Shown here in pieces: positions 16,423 to 28,201 of a stretch of 34,310 nt of DNA. Origin of the DNA: Mangrovicoccus sp. Its GTDB lineage: Bacteria > Pseudomonadota > Alphaproteobacteria > Rhodobacterales > Rhodobacteraceae. The position numbers and the translations under genes were made by a program. Each line of letters starts with the position of its first letter. The stretch's first letter is position 1. The notes under the pieces are model-generated. The model was given only the letters and a program-made list of their open reading frames with translations. It did no database searches and was not told where the DNA came from. Location of the stretch: NCBI GenBank assembly GCA_025800345.1, contig JAOXSB010000118.1, positions 1-34,310 of the forward strand, in the 5' to 3' direction.

Positions 16423-16473
16423 AAAATACCCTGACTTTGCGGAAACTATCAAGATAGAATTAATGGCATTAAT
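16423..16473 (-). promoter_or_regulatory. Promoter and palindromic operator of the lasso-like gene
   Basis: On the minus strand TTGATA (16452-16447) and TATTTT (16428-16423) are 18 bases apart and sit about 27 bases before the start codon. Just upstream is a perfect 15-base palindrome ATTAATG-G-CATTAAT (16459-16473), positioned as an activator or repressor site. Confidence 0.45.
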
Positions 16474-16904
16474 GAAAAATTCATGTTAGTGATTTTTTGG
16501 TCCAAAGATGTTTTTGTTTTACGCTTAAATAGACAAAAAATAGGCCGGTTTTGGCGGGTCGTGGGAGCCACTCGCAGGGCATTTCTGGTACAATTTTGGC
16601 CTGTGCTGCCGGGTGGTTTGCGGCGGCATATGGTATCGATATGAGGCCTTGGGTCTGCCGCTCTGAGGGGCTTAGGCGGTGCTTTCACAAAGAGGCACAT
16701 GGTCAATTGCCGTTGCCCTAGGGTAAACTTTTGACGCGAAACCCCGTAGATTTGTGAGTATCATCAAATGCTTCGGCCTCATTATGTATTGGTGAATGGG
16801 GTGGCGCCAGCGCCAGCAATGCAAAAAATATCCCGTGGCAGCTAAGTATAAGAGGAAATATTACCAGTTTTACGAAGACAACCCTAACGGGCATGCAGTG
16901 CCTG
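16474..16904. other. Gene-poor stretch, nothing recognisable
   Basis: About 430 bases between the lasso-like gene's promoter and the TetR remnant. Open frames exist on both strands (for example 16449-16706 minus and 16796-17002 plus) but neither has a recognisable motif, a convincing ribosome site or typical residue composition. It may be decayed sequence, in keeping with the adjacent pseudogene. Confidence 0.4.
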
Positions 16905-17069
16905 TCGTCTCACTGGTTCTGGCGGTAACACGCGCCTTCAAAAACCAATTTTCGAGACCAGTTGCCGAGATAGGCCGGTGGCCTGGGCGACATCTTTCAT
17001 AGCGGTTTTGCCAAATCCGACTGTTGCAAAAATGCTTGTCAGATCTTCAAAGCCGATGCCCGGGGGCAC
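16905..17069 (-). pseudogene. Remnant of a TetR/AcrR family regulator (N-terminal HTH, frameshifted)
   Basis: Reading from a GTG at 17069, 43 codons give a TetR DNA-binding head: FEDLTSIFATVGFGKTAMKD followed by VAQATGLSRQLVSK, matching the family pattern GF..T.M.DVA..AG.SRQ. The frame then stops (TGA 16940-16938). Shifting one base restores KLVFEGACYRQNQ, which resembles the next TetR segment, so a frameshift at the AAAA run is likely. The N-terminus before the first helix and the whole ligand-binding domain (about 140 residues) are missing. It lies on the same strand as, and upstream of, the RND operon with its TetR-like dyad. It could be its former repressor or that of the alcohol dehydrogenase. 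Confidence 0.65.
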
Positions 17070-17175
17070 CCGAGAGCCGGCTCAAGGAATATTTTCTGGG
17101 AAAATACGAGTCGCGATTCGTTTATTGAACCGGTCAAAGGCGCGTCTTTGTCGTTCGTGCGAGCTATGGTTTGGC

Positions 17176-18387
17176 TTAGTCAAAGGCCAGATCACGCCGC
17201 CCTATTTGCACCGCGGATAGGATTTTTTCCACATGATGGGCTCTCATAACCCGGGGCACCGCATAGGATATCCGGGCCTCGGCAAGGGCATCTTGGGTGA
17301 TCTTGGCAAAATCGGTCCATCGCAGATCTGCGATCGTGTCTGGAATGCCCAGCTCGTCGCTCAGCGCATCTATGCGGGTGACAAAGCGGGCAGCGGCTTC
17401 TGCTTCGGTGCTCCTCTCTTGCGGCGCGAGCATCTGTTCGAGCTGGGCCAAACGATCGATCACAGCAGGCAGATTAAAGCGCAAGACCCGTGGCAGCAGA
17501 ACCGCATTGGCCAAGCCATGGGGCGTGTTGTATTGGGCGCTGATTTGATGCGAAATCGCATGCACATAGCCCAGGCTTGATTTCGTAAAGGCAGCCCCTG
17601 CCAAAAACGATGCCTGCGCAACTTTTTCGCGTGCGGTCAGATCGGCGCCATCGGCCACCGCCTGAGGCAAATATCGGATCAGCAAGGCGATGGCCATGCG
17701 CGCATCCCGGTCGCTTTCATCAAAACGATTGGTCGAGATAAAGGCCTCAATCGCATGGGTCAGCGCATCCATTCCCACTGCCGCGCTCATGGCTGGGGGA
17801 AGTGATTTGAGTAGATCCGGGTCCAGCGCTGTGGCGAAGGGCAGCAATTTGGGGCTCACGAAAAAGCGTTTTTTATGGGTGTCTGTTTCTGAAATCACCG
17901 CTGCGAATGTGGTTTCCGAGCCAGAGCCCGAGGTTGTGGGCGCCACATAAAATGGCAGCGGTGCGGTTTTGAACTTAAGAGTGCCCACAAGCTTGTTCAG
18001 GGGGCGCGGATCAGGATGCGCTGCAGCGATAACCTTTGCCGCATCAATGGCCGAGCCGCCGCCAATCGCTAAGACGCTGTCGCAGTCATTCGCGCGGCTG
18101 ATCGTGAGCCCAGCTTCTACCACTGCAAAGGTCGGATTGGGAATGATCCCATCAAAAATGCTCACCTCACAGCCTTGGCCTTTGAGGAAAGCCAAAACAT
18201 CCTCCAGCATCCCGTGCTCCAGCAGAAAACGATCCGTCACCAAAAGCGGTCGTTTCGTGCCGCCCTCACTCATAAAATCAGCGAGCTTTTGCGTAGAGCC
18301 GGGCCCTGAAAACACGAGGGGCTTTTGCGCGGGAAACAGGGTGGAGGTGATGCGCAGGACATAAGAGATTGGCGTTTTCTTAAACAT
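17176..18387 (-). CDS. Iron-containing alcohol dehydrogenase
   Basis: A 403-residue group III (Fe-dependent) alcohol dehydrogenase, NAD(P)-linked oxidation of an alcohol. It shows the dinucleotide-binding VLAIGGGSAIDAAKVIAA (about residues 105-122), the PTTSGSGSETT block near 150, and metal ligands in MDALTHAIEAF (Asp and His), GYVHAISHQ (His) and YNTPHGLANAVLLP (His). The length and order are those of complete family members. It is a single-gene unit, with weak ribosome signal (GAGACGATTA before ATG 18387). A degenerate TetR regulator lies 107 bases downstream. The substrate is not determined by sequence. Confidence 0.92.
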   Translation of the reverse strand: MFKKTPISYVLRITSTLFPAQKPLVFSGPGSTQKLADFMSEGGTKRPLLVTDRFLLEHGMLEDVLAFLKGQGCEVSIFDGIIPNPTFAVVEAGLTISRANDCDSVLAIGGGSAIDAAKVIAAAHPDPRPLNKLVGTLKFKTAPLPFYVAPTTSGSGSETTFAAVISETDTHKKRFFVSPKLLPFATALDPDLLKSLPPAMSAAVGMDALTHAIEAFISTNRFDESDRDARMAIALLIRYLPQAVADGADLTAREKVAQASFLAGAAFTKSSLGYVHAISHQISAQYNTPHGLANAVLLPRVLRFNLPAVIDRLAQLEQMLAPQERSTEAEAAARFVTRIDALSDELGIPDTIADLRWTDFAKITQDALAEARISYAVPRVMRAHHVEKILSAVQIGRRDLAFD

Positions 18388-18535
18388 TAATCGTCTCGTA
18401 CGAATTTGAGTAAGGCATCGCCGCTACTGGGCGGCGCTACGCGCTATCATCGACGCTTTGTGCATCTTTCAGGAATAGTGCTCGCAAAAAGACATTTATT
18501 GTAAAAGAGACTTGGTTCAATGCCGTGCAAGATCG

Positions 18536-18580
18536 AAAAAGCCCGCGCCGCTGCCAGGGATAAAGGGCAGATGCGCGGGC
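18536..18580 (-). terminator. Rho-independent terminator of acnB
   Basis: On the minus strand GCCCGCGC ... GCGCGGGC forms an 8-bp stem (arms 18573-18580 and 18541-18548) enclosing an inner CTGCC/GGCAG stem, followed directly by TTTTT (18540-18536). It sits 31 bases after the acnB stop. Confidence 0.85.
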
Positions 18581-18610
18581 CATGATCATAGCCGCAGGGG
18601 CGGGCGCTGA

Positions 18611-21397
<2,787 letters not shown>

Positions 21398-21595
21398 GAT
21401 GATCCCGGCGCATTAGTGTTGGAGTAGGCTTATCACCGGATCGCAGAATCGTCTGGCGTGCCGGGTCAAGCTAGCTGTATGCGAAAGTATACCATTAAGG
21501 GTTGGTTTTCAAGATCCCCTATCGTGGCATGATGCCCCAGTTGGGGGTTTCGTCAATCTTTGGCCGCGATGGTCCCGGCCCCAATGCTGCGGCGG

Positions 21596-22531
21596 TTATA
21601 TTGATCGCAGCACCGCTATAGCAAACAGCGCCTCTGCATCCGTATACCATTCGGCCAAATCCCAGCCAGAGCGCAGCGCCAGGGCGGTGATGCTCTCTTG
21701 GGTATATTTATGGCTGTTTTCCGTATGGATGCTCTCGCCTGGGGCAAATTCGAAGACCTGCCCGCCAAGGCGCACAGATTGGGCCAGGCCGGCGCGTAAA
21801 TGCATCTCGATCCGCGCTTCTTTCGCGTTCCAGAGCGCTTCATGGGAAAATGCGTCTAGATCAAAATCCGCGCCTGCTTCATAATTCAGCCGTTTGAGCA
21901 GGTTGAGATTAAATTTTGCGGTCACGCCTGCCGCATCATCATAAGCGGCGATCAAACGCGCCGGGTCTTTGACCAGATCGCAGCCCAGGATGAAATGGCG
22001 CATCCCGGGCAGGGCACGCATGCGGGCCAGCAGCGCTTGGGCTTCATCGCCGGTCAGGTTGCCGATGGTCGAGCCAGGGAAGAACCCGGTGATGGGGCGC
22101 CCGTTTTGCCCGGCTAGATCAATGGGGTCGTGAAAATCACCGGCGATTGGATGCACGGGCAGGTTTGGGTAATCGCTGCGCAGCCGGGTCGCGGTGAGCG
22201 CAAGAAATTCTTGAGAGATATCCACAGGCAGGTAGGCGCCAAGATTTGGCAGCGCATCCAATAAGATCCGGGTTTTGCGCCCAGCCCCTGCGCCCAATTC
22301 CAACAAAGCAGCCCCATCGGGCACCCATTGGGCCAGATCACCGGCCCGCTGGGATAGAATGCCAAGCTCGGTCCGGGTGGGGTAATATTCCGGCAATCTG
22401 GTGATCTCTTCGAACAGCTCTGATCCTGCCTGGTCATAGAACCATTTGCTTTCGAGCTGTTTTTGCGGCTGCGACAGACCTGCCAAAGCGGCGCGTAGCA
22501 GGTCTTGGTTTTTCACCGTTTGAATATCCAT
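21596..22531 (-). CDS. egtD: L-histidine N-alpha-methyltransferase EgtD
   Basis: EgtD adds three methyl groups from SAM to histidine, giving hercynine, the first step of ergothioneine synthesis. The 311-residue product begins MDIQTVKNQDLLRAAL and contains QLESKWFYDQAGSELFEEIT and LPEYYPTRTELGIL, both EgtD hallmarks, the SAM motif LLELGAGAGRKTRILLDAL, FFPGSTIGNL, and the tail AEWYTDAEALFAIAVLRSI. The ATG at 22531 is one base after the egtB stop with AAGGA eight bases upstream, so the pair is translationally coupled. A frame extension to 22633 lies inside egtB and is rejected. Confidence 0.95.
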   Translation of the reverse strand: MDIQTVKNQDLLRAALAGLSQPQKQLESKWFYDQAGSELFEEITRLPEYYPTRTELGILSQRAGDLAQWVPDGAALLELGAGAGRKTRILLDALPNLGAYLPVDISQEFLALTATRLRSDYPNLPVHPIAGDFHDPIDLAGQNGRPITGFFPGSTIGNLTGDEAQALLARMRALPGMRHFILGCDLVKDPARLIAAYDDAAGVTAKFNLNLLKRLNYEAGADFDLDAFSHEALWNAKEARIEMHLRAGLAQSVRLGGQVFEFAPGESIHTENSHKYTQESITALALRSGWDLAEWYTDAEALFAIAVLRSI

Positions 22532-22532
22532 A

Positions 22533-23852
22533 TCAAATATCCTTGGCCAAACGCAGGCCCAACATTTGCCAGCGCTGATGGGGGTAGAAAAATGTGCGAT
22601 AGCTATGGCGCATCTGCGCATGGGGCGTGACACAAGACCCGCCGCGCAGCACGAATTGGTTCACCATGAATTTGCCGTTATATTCGCCAATGGCCCCGTC
22701 AGAGGGGTGAAAACCGGGATAGGGGGCAAAGGGGCTTTGGGTCCATTCCCACGCATCGCCCCAAAATCCGCCGCCGGGCAGGGGGCGATATTTGCCGTTC
22801 TCTAGGAAATTTCCGGCGATGTCTTGGCCGCGCGACGCATGTTCCCATTCCGCTTCGACCGGCAGGCGGGCCCCCGCCCAGCGGGCAAAAGCATCGGCTT
22901 CATAATAGCTCACATGTACCACTGGCGCGTCGAGATTGAGCGGTTGCGGCCCCCGCAGGCTGTAACTCCACCAGGTGCCATCTTGTTGCCACCAATATAG
23001 CGGATGCTCCCAAGCTTCACGCTGACAACAGGCCCATCCATCCATCAGCCAAAGGGTCGGGGTCTGATAGCCGCCATCTTCCATAAAAGCGATCCATTCG
23101 CGATTGCTCACCTTACGGTCGGCCAAAGCGTAATCGCGCAAGAATTGCTGATGGCGCGGGGTTTCACAATCATAGGCAAAGCCTGGCCCGTCATGCCCGA
23201 TCTCGATCAGCCCTCCTTTATAATGGCTGAAGGTCAGGGGAATTTCTGAGCTGACCGGCATGGGCTCGGGCGCGTGATAGGCAGGCAGCAATGGGTTATA
23301 TGAAAACCCATGCAACAGATCGGTGAGCAGCAGCTCTTGATGTTGCATCTCATGGTGGCAGCCCAGCTCGACCAGGGCGGTGATCTCGGCGTCATCGCTT
23401 TGATTGCTGTCCATCAGATCGCGCAACGCCGCATCCACATGGGCGCGATAGTCCATGACCTCGCTTGTGTCCGGGCGCGATACCATCCCGCGCTTGTCGC
23501 GCGCATGGCGCGGACCGGCTTGAACGTAATAGGAGTTGAACAAAAAGGCGAAACGCGGGTCTGGGCTGCGATAGTCTTTGACCCGCGGTTTGAGAATGAA
23601 TTCCTCGAAGAACCAGGTTGTGTGCGCCAGATGCCATTTGGCTGGGCTGGCATCCTCCATGGATTGCAGCATCATATCTTCTGGGCGCAGATTGGCTGTC
23701 AAAGCCTCGGTTTGCGCTCGGGTATTGGTGTAAAGATCTGTGACATCTGATGGGTTCAGGGCGGAGAGTGGCTGGGGCAAATGAGGCCTCATTGAACGAG
23801 TTGAATTCCGTGGGCGGAACAAGTGCAACTGGTTCAAAAACAACGCGCCCAT
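22533..23852 (-). CDS. egtB: Ergothioneine biosynthesis sulfoxide synthase EgtB
   Basis: EgtB is a non-haem Fe(II), O2-dependent enzyme that joins hercynine and a thiol (gamma-glutamylcysteine or cysteine) to a sulfoxide. The 439-residue product has an N-terminal DinB-like domain with SPAKWHLAHTTWFFEEF and the iron-binding HHEMQHQELLLTD (His-x3-His-x-Glu type), then a C-terminal FGE-sulfatase/C-type lectin-like domain ending FVLRGGSCVTPHAQMRHSYR and GLRLAKDI. The start at 23852 has AAGG ten bases upstream; an in-frame ATG at 23792 (MRPHLPQPLS) is the alternative and closer to family N-termini. No egtA, egtC or egtE is next to it, so the sulfur donor is uncertain. Confidence 0.93.
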   Translation of the reverse strand: MGALFLNQLHLFRPRNSTRSMRPHLPQPLSALNPSDVTDLYTNTRAQTEALTANLRPEDMMLQSMEDASPAKWHLAHTTWFFEEFILKPRVKDYRSPDPRFAFLFNSYYVQAGPRHARDKRGMVSRPDTSEVMDYRAHVDAALRDLMDSNQSDDAEITALVELGCHHEMQHQELLLTDLLHGFSYNPLLPAYHAPEPMPVSSEIPLTFSHYKGGLIEIGHDGPGFAYDCETPRHQQFLRDYALADRKVSNREWIAFMEDGGYQTPTLWLMDGWACCQREAWEHPLYWWQQDGTWWSYSLRGPQPLNLDAPVVHVSYYEADAFARWAGARLPVEAEWEHASRGQDIAGNFLENGKYRPLPGGGFWGDAWEWTQSPFAPYPGFHPSDGAIGEYNGKFMVNQFVLRGGSCVTPHAQMRHSYRTFFYPHQRWQMLGLRLAKDI

Positions 23853-23919
23853 GGTTGATGAACCTTACAAATCTATACGTCAAGAATGTAACGCAAAGAA
23901 CATTGAGCAGGCCCCTCCA

Positions 23920-23936
23920 TGATCACGATGTGATCA
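23920..23936. promoter_or_regulatory. Palindrome upstream of egtBD
   Basis: TGATCAC-GAT-GTGATCA is a perfect 7-base inverted repeat in the gap between the glycosyltransferase stop (23980) and egtB start (23852). It could be an operator for egtBD; no regulator is assigned. Confidence 0.3.
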
Positions 23937-23979
23937 CAAGCCAGGGATCATGGGGGAATGCGGCGGGGCGCCCGGTGGT

Positions 23980-25635
23980 TTAGGGGTCTTTCCGCGCGGC
24001 CAATCCATATTTCAGCAAGAAGGCGCAGCCGCGCTCTACTGAAAGCGGGTTCAAGCCAAGCTCTTCGCTCAGCTCGCTTAGGCTGGCGCCTTGATCGCCA
24101 TGGCGGGACAAGGCGCGCAGCAGCGCTTCAAATGTGGTCTGTTTTTCGGCGGGTTGGCCTAGCTTGTCATAGGCCCGCGCGGCAAAGATTACATCAAGCT
24201 GTTCAGGGGTGCCGGCGGCGATCAAACGGGTTTGGCCGTGGCCGAGCGTCTGGCTGGGATAGCTGCGAAACAGATCCATCGGCAGCGGGCCCACCGGATT
24301 GTGGCGCGCGTCCTGGGATGGCCCCAGCTGCGTTTCGCGGATGGTGGTCAATTCGGCCCAAAAATCCTGCATCTGCGGGATGATCGCGCGCCAATCATAA
24401 AGCCTGCGCGCGCGGGCCACTCCCGCTTGGCCCATCTTGTCGCGCAGGGCTTTATCGCTGGCCAGTTGCCCCACAGCCTCGACCAATTTTGGCAGATCAA
24501 TGGCTGTCATCATCGACAGCCGATTGCCATATTGCCCATAGCTGAGATCTTCGGACAAATAGCCAAGCGCTTCGGGGCGGCTGGCGGCGGCGCTGGTGCT
24601 GGTTGTGGGCACGCGGATGCCCACATCATGGCTGATCGTGTCGCGCATCCCATCCCAATCAGAGGTGATCACGGGCAGCCCGGCGGCCATTGCCTCGATC
24701 GGCGCAAGGCCAAAGGTTTCTTGGATATTGTCGATGGGAAAGACGAAAATATCCCCAGCCGAGAGCGTTTCCTTGCGCGCTTGGGGATCATCACCAGGCA
24801 GATGCTCAAAGCTGACCGAAGGCATCAGTTTGGCGGCGCAGTCGCGAAAGACTTTCTCGCTATAATTATCCGAAAAGGTGCCACAGGCCAGGAAATGCAG
24901 GCGTTTTGTTTGTCCCAAACGGGCTTGGGCTTGCTCTAAGGCCAAAAACACCGGGCCGGGATCAAACTTGCCATAGGGCAGCAGACGGGACAGCGTGACA
25001 ATGGCAATGTCATCGTCGCCCCAACCCATACGGTTGCGCAAAGCCGCGCGGGCCGGGGCATCATGGGCGAATTCATCGCAATGGATGCCCAAAGGAATGA
25101 CCGGCAATTGCGGGCGCGGCGGCACATGGCCAAAGCGGGCCCGCAGAAAATCATCAGCGATTTCCATATTGCGCAGCATTGATTGCTGCACCGCCCGTGA
25201 GGTGCAGATAATCCCATCCCATTCCGCTTGTGGCCCGGCGCGCAGATCGAATACCCCGCGCATCACCCCTTGGGTCGCGGTGGTATGGGTGATGCCGCAA
25301 ATGGAATAACGGGCCATGCCATAGGCTTGCCGTTGCCAGCATTGTTGCGCGAAATTTGGGGATGGGAAATAGAGCGCGCCCACGGGCGCAAGCCTGGCTA
25401 GCTGGCTGGTGTGAACCGCGCGGTGGGTGATCTCGGGGCGGGTTTGGGCCAAGGCCGCTGCAAAGGCTGCGTGCCCGCGATTGCTCTGGCTGACCGAGAC
25501 GAATTCATCGACATCGCCATGGCGCAAAAACCCTTTGAGGAACGACGCGCCGGCCACCCGGCGGCCATTGATCCCCTTGCTTTCGGGTTCATACCCATCG
25601 CTTGCATACCAAATGGCAGCGTTACGCGCATGCAT
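23980..25635 (-). CDS. Glycosyltransferase family 4 protein with C-terminal HTH-like extension
   Basis: A 551-residue GT-B fold glycosyltransferase, probably transferring a sugar from an NDP-sugar. The GT4 motif Glu-x7-Glu is in QETFGLAPIEAMAAGLPVIT near residues 310-330, and SRLLPYGKFDPG lies near 220. It has no signal peptide or membrane segment. Beyond the GT domain, residues about 450-551 include an unusual tail with TFEALLRALSRHGDQGASLS and ELSEELGLNPLSVERGCAFL, which reads like a winged helix-turn-helix domain. The ATG at 25635 has GGAG seven bases upstream and overlaps the methyltransferase stop by 14 bases, so the two are co-translated. Target (polysaccharide, lipid or protein) unknown. 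Confidence 0.85.
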   Translation of the reverse strand: MHARNAAIWYASDGYEPESKGINGRRVAGASFLKGFLRHGDVDEFVSVSQSNRGHAAFAAALAQTRPEITHRAVHTSQLARLAPVGALYFPSPNFAQQCWQRQAYGMARYSICGITHTTATQGVMRGVFDLRAGPQAEWDGIICTSRAVQQSMLRNMEIADDFLRARFGHVPPRPQLPVIPLGIHCDEFAHDAPARAALRNRMGWGDDDIAIVTLSRLLPYGKFDPGPVFLALEQAQARLGQTKRLHFLACGTFSDNYSEKVFRDCAAKLMPSVSFEHLPGDDPQARKETLSAGDIFVFPIDNIQETFGLAPIEAMAAGLPVITSDWDGMRDTISHDVGIRVPTTSTSAAASRPEALGYLSEDLSYGQYGNRLSMMTAIDLPKLVEAVGQLASDKALRDKMGQAGVARARRLYDWRAIIPQMQDFWAELTTIRETQLGPSQDARHNPVGPLPMDLFRSYPSQTLGHGQTRLIAAGTPEQLDVIFAARAYDKLGQPAEKQTTFEALLRALSRHGDQGASLSELSEELGLNPLSVERGCAFLLKYGLAARKDP

Positions 25636-26443
25636 TCAGACGCTCCATCCAAAGCCAAGGGGTCGGGCCCGACCGCCATTCCCATAAGGCGGTGAGCCGG
25701 TCCAAATCGCTTAGCTTGTCCATCCAGTTTGGCAAAGCCTCAGAGTTTAATTGCCGTTCCAGTTTTGTGATCCGGTGGCTGGATGTAAAGCGCGCTGCGA
25801 TCTCTTGGCAAAGACCTGGGGAAAAACACTCATGCACCTCTACCAAAATATCGGCGCTGCGCAGGCCAGGGGCTTTGGCTGGGTCAAGCAAAGCGGCCTC
25901 GGCTCCTTCGATATCGCAGATCACCATCGTGTCTGCTTTGGCGCAGATCGTGAAATCCTCGTGACACCAAGCGCCGCCAATATGGACCCGCTCAGCAACC
26001 CCGTTGAGCATGGCCAATTCTCTGCAAGCCTTTTGCGCCTTAGGGCAGGCATCGCGGGCCAAGATCTTAGCTTGATCCAAACGCCGCGCCAGGCCCACCG
26101 CATAATATCCCTCGGCACAGCCAATATCGATGATCTGCCCATAGCCGCGCTTGATAATGGTTTCGATCACCGGGATCAGGCTGGTTTCATAGCTGCCCAT
26201 GAGCCGGGGCACGCGTCCGCCTTCGGTTGCGGGCAAAGGGTAATGCATCCCTGCAAAAGGGCCGCCTGCGATATGGGGTCCCTGATTTCGCACCAATGTG
26301 TTCTCGATCAGCTGCGCGCGCCATTTGGCGAGCAAGCGATAGGCTTGGTTGAGCACCTTAGGAGATGGGTCTTGCTCTAGCAATGTTTTAAGCTGCGCAC
26401 TGACCGCTTGGGTCAGCGCTGTGGGCTGCTCTGCATCTGACAT
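25622..26443 (-). CDS. Class I SAM-dependent methyltransferase
   Basis: A 273-residue protein. A SAM-binding motif I is clear in GQIIDIGCAEGYYAVGLARR (about residues 106-125), with a motif-II-like acidic stretch TMVICDIEGAEAALLD (about 172-187) and ADILVEVHECFSPG after it, a FkbM-like layout. The first 90 residues are a helical N-terminal region (QLKTLLEQDPSPKVLNQAYR). It precedes and overlaps the GT4 gene, suggesting that the two act on the same glycan or surface molecule. The start ATG at 26443 has a GAAGG-type ribosome site. Confidence 0.8.
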   Translation of the reverse strand: MSDAEQPTALTQAVSAQLKTLLEQDPSPKVLNQAYRLLAKWRAQLIENTLVRNQGPHIAGGPFAGMHYPLPATEGGRVPRLMGSYETSLIPVIETIIKRGYGQIIDIGCAEGYYAVGLARRLDQAKILARDACPKAQKACRELAMLNGVAERVHIGGAWCHEDFTICAKADTMVICDIEGAEAALLDPAKAPGLRSADILVEVHECFSPGLCQEIAARFTSSHRITKLERQLNSEALPNWMDKLSDLDRLTALWEWRSGPTPWLWMERLNACA

Positions 26444-26542
26444 TCGCCGCCCCTTCCCCGCGAAACTTGATCAGTTTCTGCGTAATGGGAGGATCTTCCA
26501 ACTGCCGTTCTTGCCGCAGGGGCAATGTTCGGCAAATTGTTC

Positions 26543-28201
26543 TTAGCGCTGCGCAATTTCCCAATTTGGGTGCATCCAAGGGGCGGCATTGTCTGGGGCC
26601 AAAGCGGGTTTGCCCAAGATGTGATCGGCGGCTTTCTCGCCGACCATGATCGAAGGGGCGTTGAGATTGCCATTGGTGATGCGCGGAAAGATCGAGCTAT
26701 CGGCCAGGCGCAGGCGATCTACCCCAATCACTCGCGCTTGCGGGTCCACCACAGCGCCGGGATCATCGGCGCGGCCCATGCGGGCGGTGCCACAAGGATG
26801 ATAGGCGCTTTCCACATGCTCACGGATAAAGCCGTTCAACTCATCATCGCTTTGCAGCGCCTCGCCGGGCTGAATTTCGTGGCGCACATAAGGCTGAAAG
26901 GCGGGCTGGGCAAAAATCTCGCGGGTCAGGCGGATGCATTTGCGGAAATCCTGCCAGTCTTGCTCATGGCTCATATAGTTGAACTGGATGCGCGGCGGGG
27001 CCGCGGGATCGGCGCTATTCAAGCTGACCGCCCCGCGCGAGGGCGAGCGCATGGGCCCCACATGGGCTTGGAACCCATGCCCTTCAGAGGCCGCTTGACC
27101 ATCATAGCGCACAGCGATTGGCAAGAAGTGATATTGGATATCGGGATACGCCACCCCGGGGCCAGAGCGAATAAAAGCCGCGCTTTCAAATTGATTGCTG
27201 GCGCCAGGGCCGGAGCGGTTCAGCAGCCAGCGCGCGCCCACATAGGCTTTGCCCAGAAGGTTCCAGTATTTGAATAGACTCACCGGTTTGCTGGCGGCCA
27301 TTTGCAAATAAAGTTCCAGATGATCTTGCAGATTTTGCCCAACGCCCGCGCGATCGGCCAGCACATCGATCCCATGCTCGGCCAAATGGGCCCCAGGGCC
27401 GATCCCAGACAGCATCAAAAGCTTGGGCGAGTTGATGGAAGACGCCGCTAGGATCACTTCGGCCTCGGCGCGGATCACTTCGATCTTGCCGCCGCGCTCA
27501 ATCTCGACCCCAACAGCGCGGCCGTTTTCAATCAACACCCGCCGGGCAAAGCCGCGGATCAGATCGCAATTTGGGCGTTTCAGGGCAGGGCGCAGATAGG
27601 CCTTGGCCGCCGACCAACGCGCGCCTTTCCACACGGTCATATCAAACGGGCCAAAGCCTTCTTGGCGGTGCCCGTTATAATCGCCAGTCACCCCATAGCC
27701 CGCCTCGCGCCCGGCCTGAACAAAGGCTTGCACCAATGGGTTGTCGCGCTTGCCTCGGCTCACATGCAGGGGGCCGTTTTGGCCGCGCCAAGAGGCATCG
27801 CCCCCATGGCCTCCATCATGCCAATTTTCCTGGCGTTTGAAATAGGGCAGCACATCAGCATAGCCCCAGCCGTCGGCCCCCATATCGCGCCAATGATCAT
27901 AATCGCAGGCATGGCCGCGCACATAGATCATGCCATTGATCGAAGAGGATCCGCCGATCACTTTGCCCCGGGGGGTCACCAAACGCCGCCCTCCCAGATG
28001 GGGTTCTGGCTCGGTTTGAAAGCCCCAATCGTAACGCCGCATATTCATGGGATAGCTCAGCGCGCCGGGCATCTGGATCAACGGGCCCGCATCAGAGCCG
28101 CCATATTCGATGACGAGCACTCGTTTGCCCGCCTCAGCCAGCCGGTAAGCCATGGCGCAGCCTGCGCTGCCTGCTCCGACAATCACATATTCGGCTTGCA
28201 T
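26543..28201 (-). CDS. betA: Choline dehydrogenase (GMC oxidoreductase)
   Basis: BetA oxidises choline to betaine aldehyde using FAD and membrane electron acceptors. The 552-residue product has the FAD-binding [20 protein letters not shown] at residues 6-25, the GMC signature 1 [19 protein letters not shown] near 80-98, signature 2 ([19 protein letters not shown]) near 252-270, and the catalytic His in [11 protein letters not shown] with the closing [20 protein letters not shown]. The start codon shares one base with the betB stop (TGATG), so translation is coupled. It is the last gene of betI-betB-betA. Confidence 0.96.
   Translation of the reverse strand: MQAEYVIVGAGSAGCAMAYRLAEAGKRVLVIEYGGSDAGPLIQMPGALSYPMNMRRYDWGFQTEPEPHLGGRRLVTPRGKVIGGSSSINGMIYVRGHACDYDHWRDMGADGWGYADVLPYFKRQENWHDGGHGGDASWRGQNGPLHVSRGKRDNPLVQAFVQAGREAGYGVTGDYNGHRQEGFGPFDMTVWKGARWSAAKAYLRPALKRPNCDLIRGFARRVLIENGRAVGVEIERGGKIEVIRAEAEVILAASSINSPKLLMLSGIGPGAHLAEHGIDVLADRAGVGQNLQDHLELYLQMAASKPVSLFKYWNLLGKAYVGARWLLNRSGPGASNQFESAAFIRSGPGVAYPDIQYHFLPIAVRYDGQAASEGHGFQAHVGPMRSPSRGAVSLNSADPAAPPRIQFNYMSHEQDWQDFRKCIRLTREIFAQPAFQPYVRHEIQPGEALQSDDELNGFIREHVESAYHPCGTARMGRADDPGAVVDPQARVIGVDRLRLADSSIFPRITNGNLNAPSIMVGEKAADHILGKPALAPDNAAPWMHPNWEIAQR

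Noticed and set aside
16449-16706. 85-codon minus-strand frame upstream of the lasso-like gene
   Set aside because: No ribosome site or recognisable motif; it overlaps the palindrome and promoter of the small gene.
16796-17002. 68-codon plus-strand frame
   Set aside because: It runs antisense into the TetR remnant, and the composition is not convincing for a gene.
26460-26543. Cys-Pro-Cys-Gly zinc-ribbon-like reading in frame after the betA stop
   Set aside because: It has no start codon and is only about 23 codons after a normal stop; BetA ends naturally at its stop, so this is probably chance.
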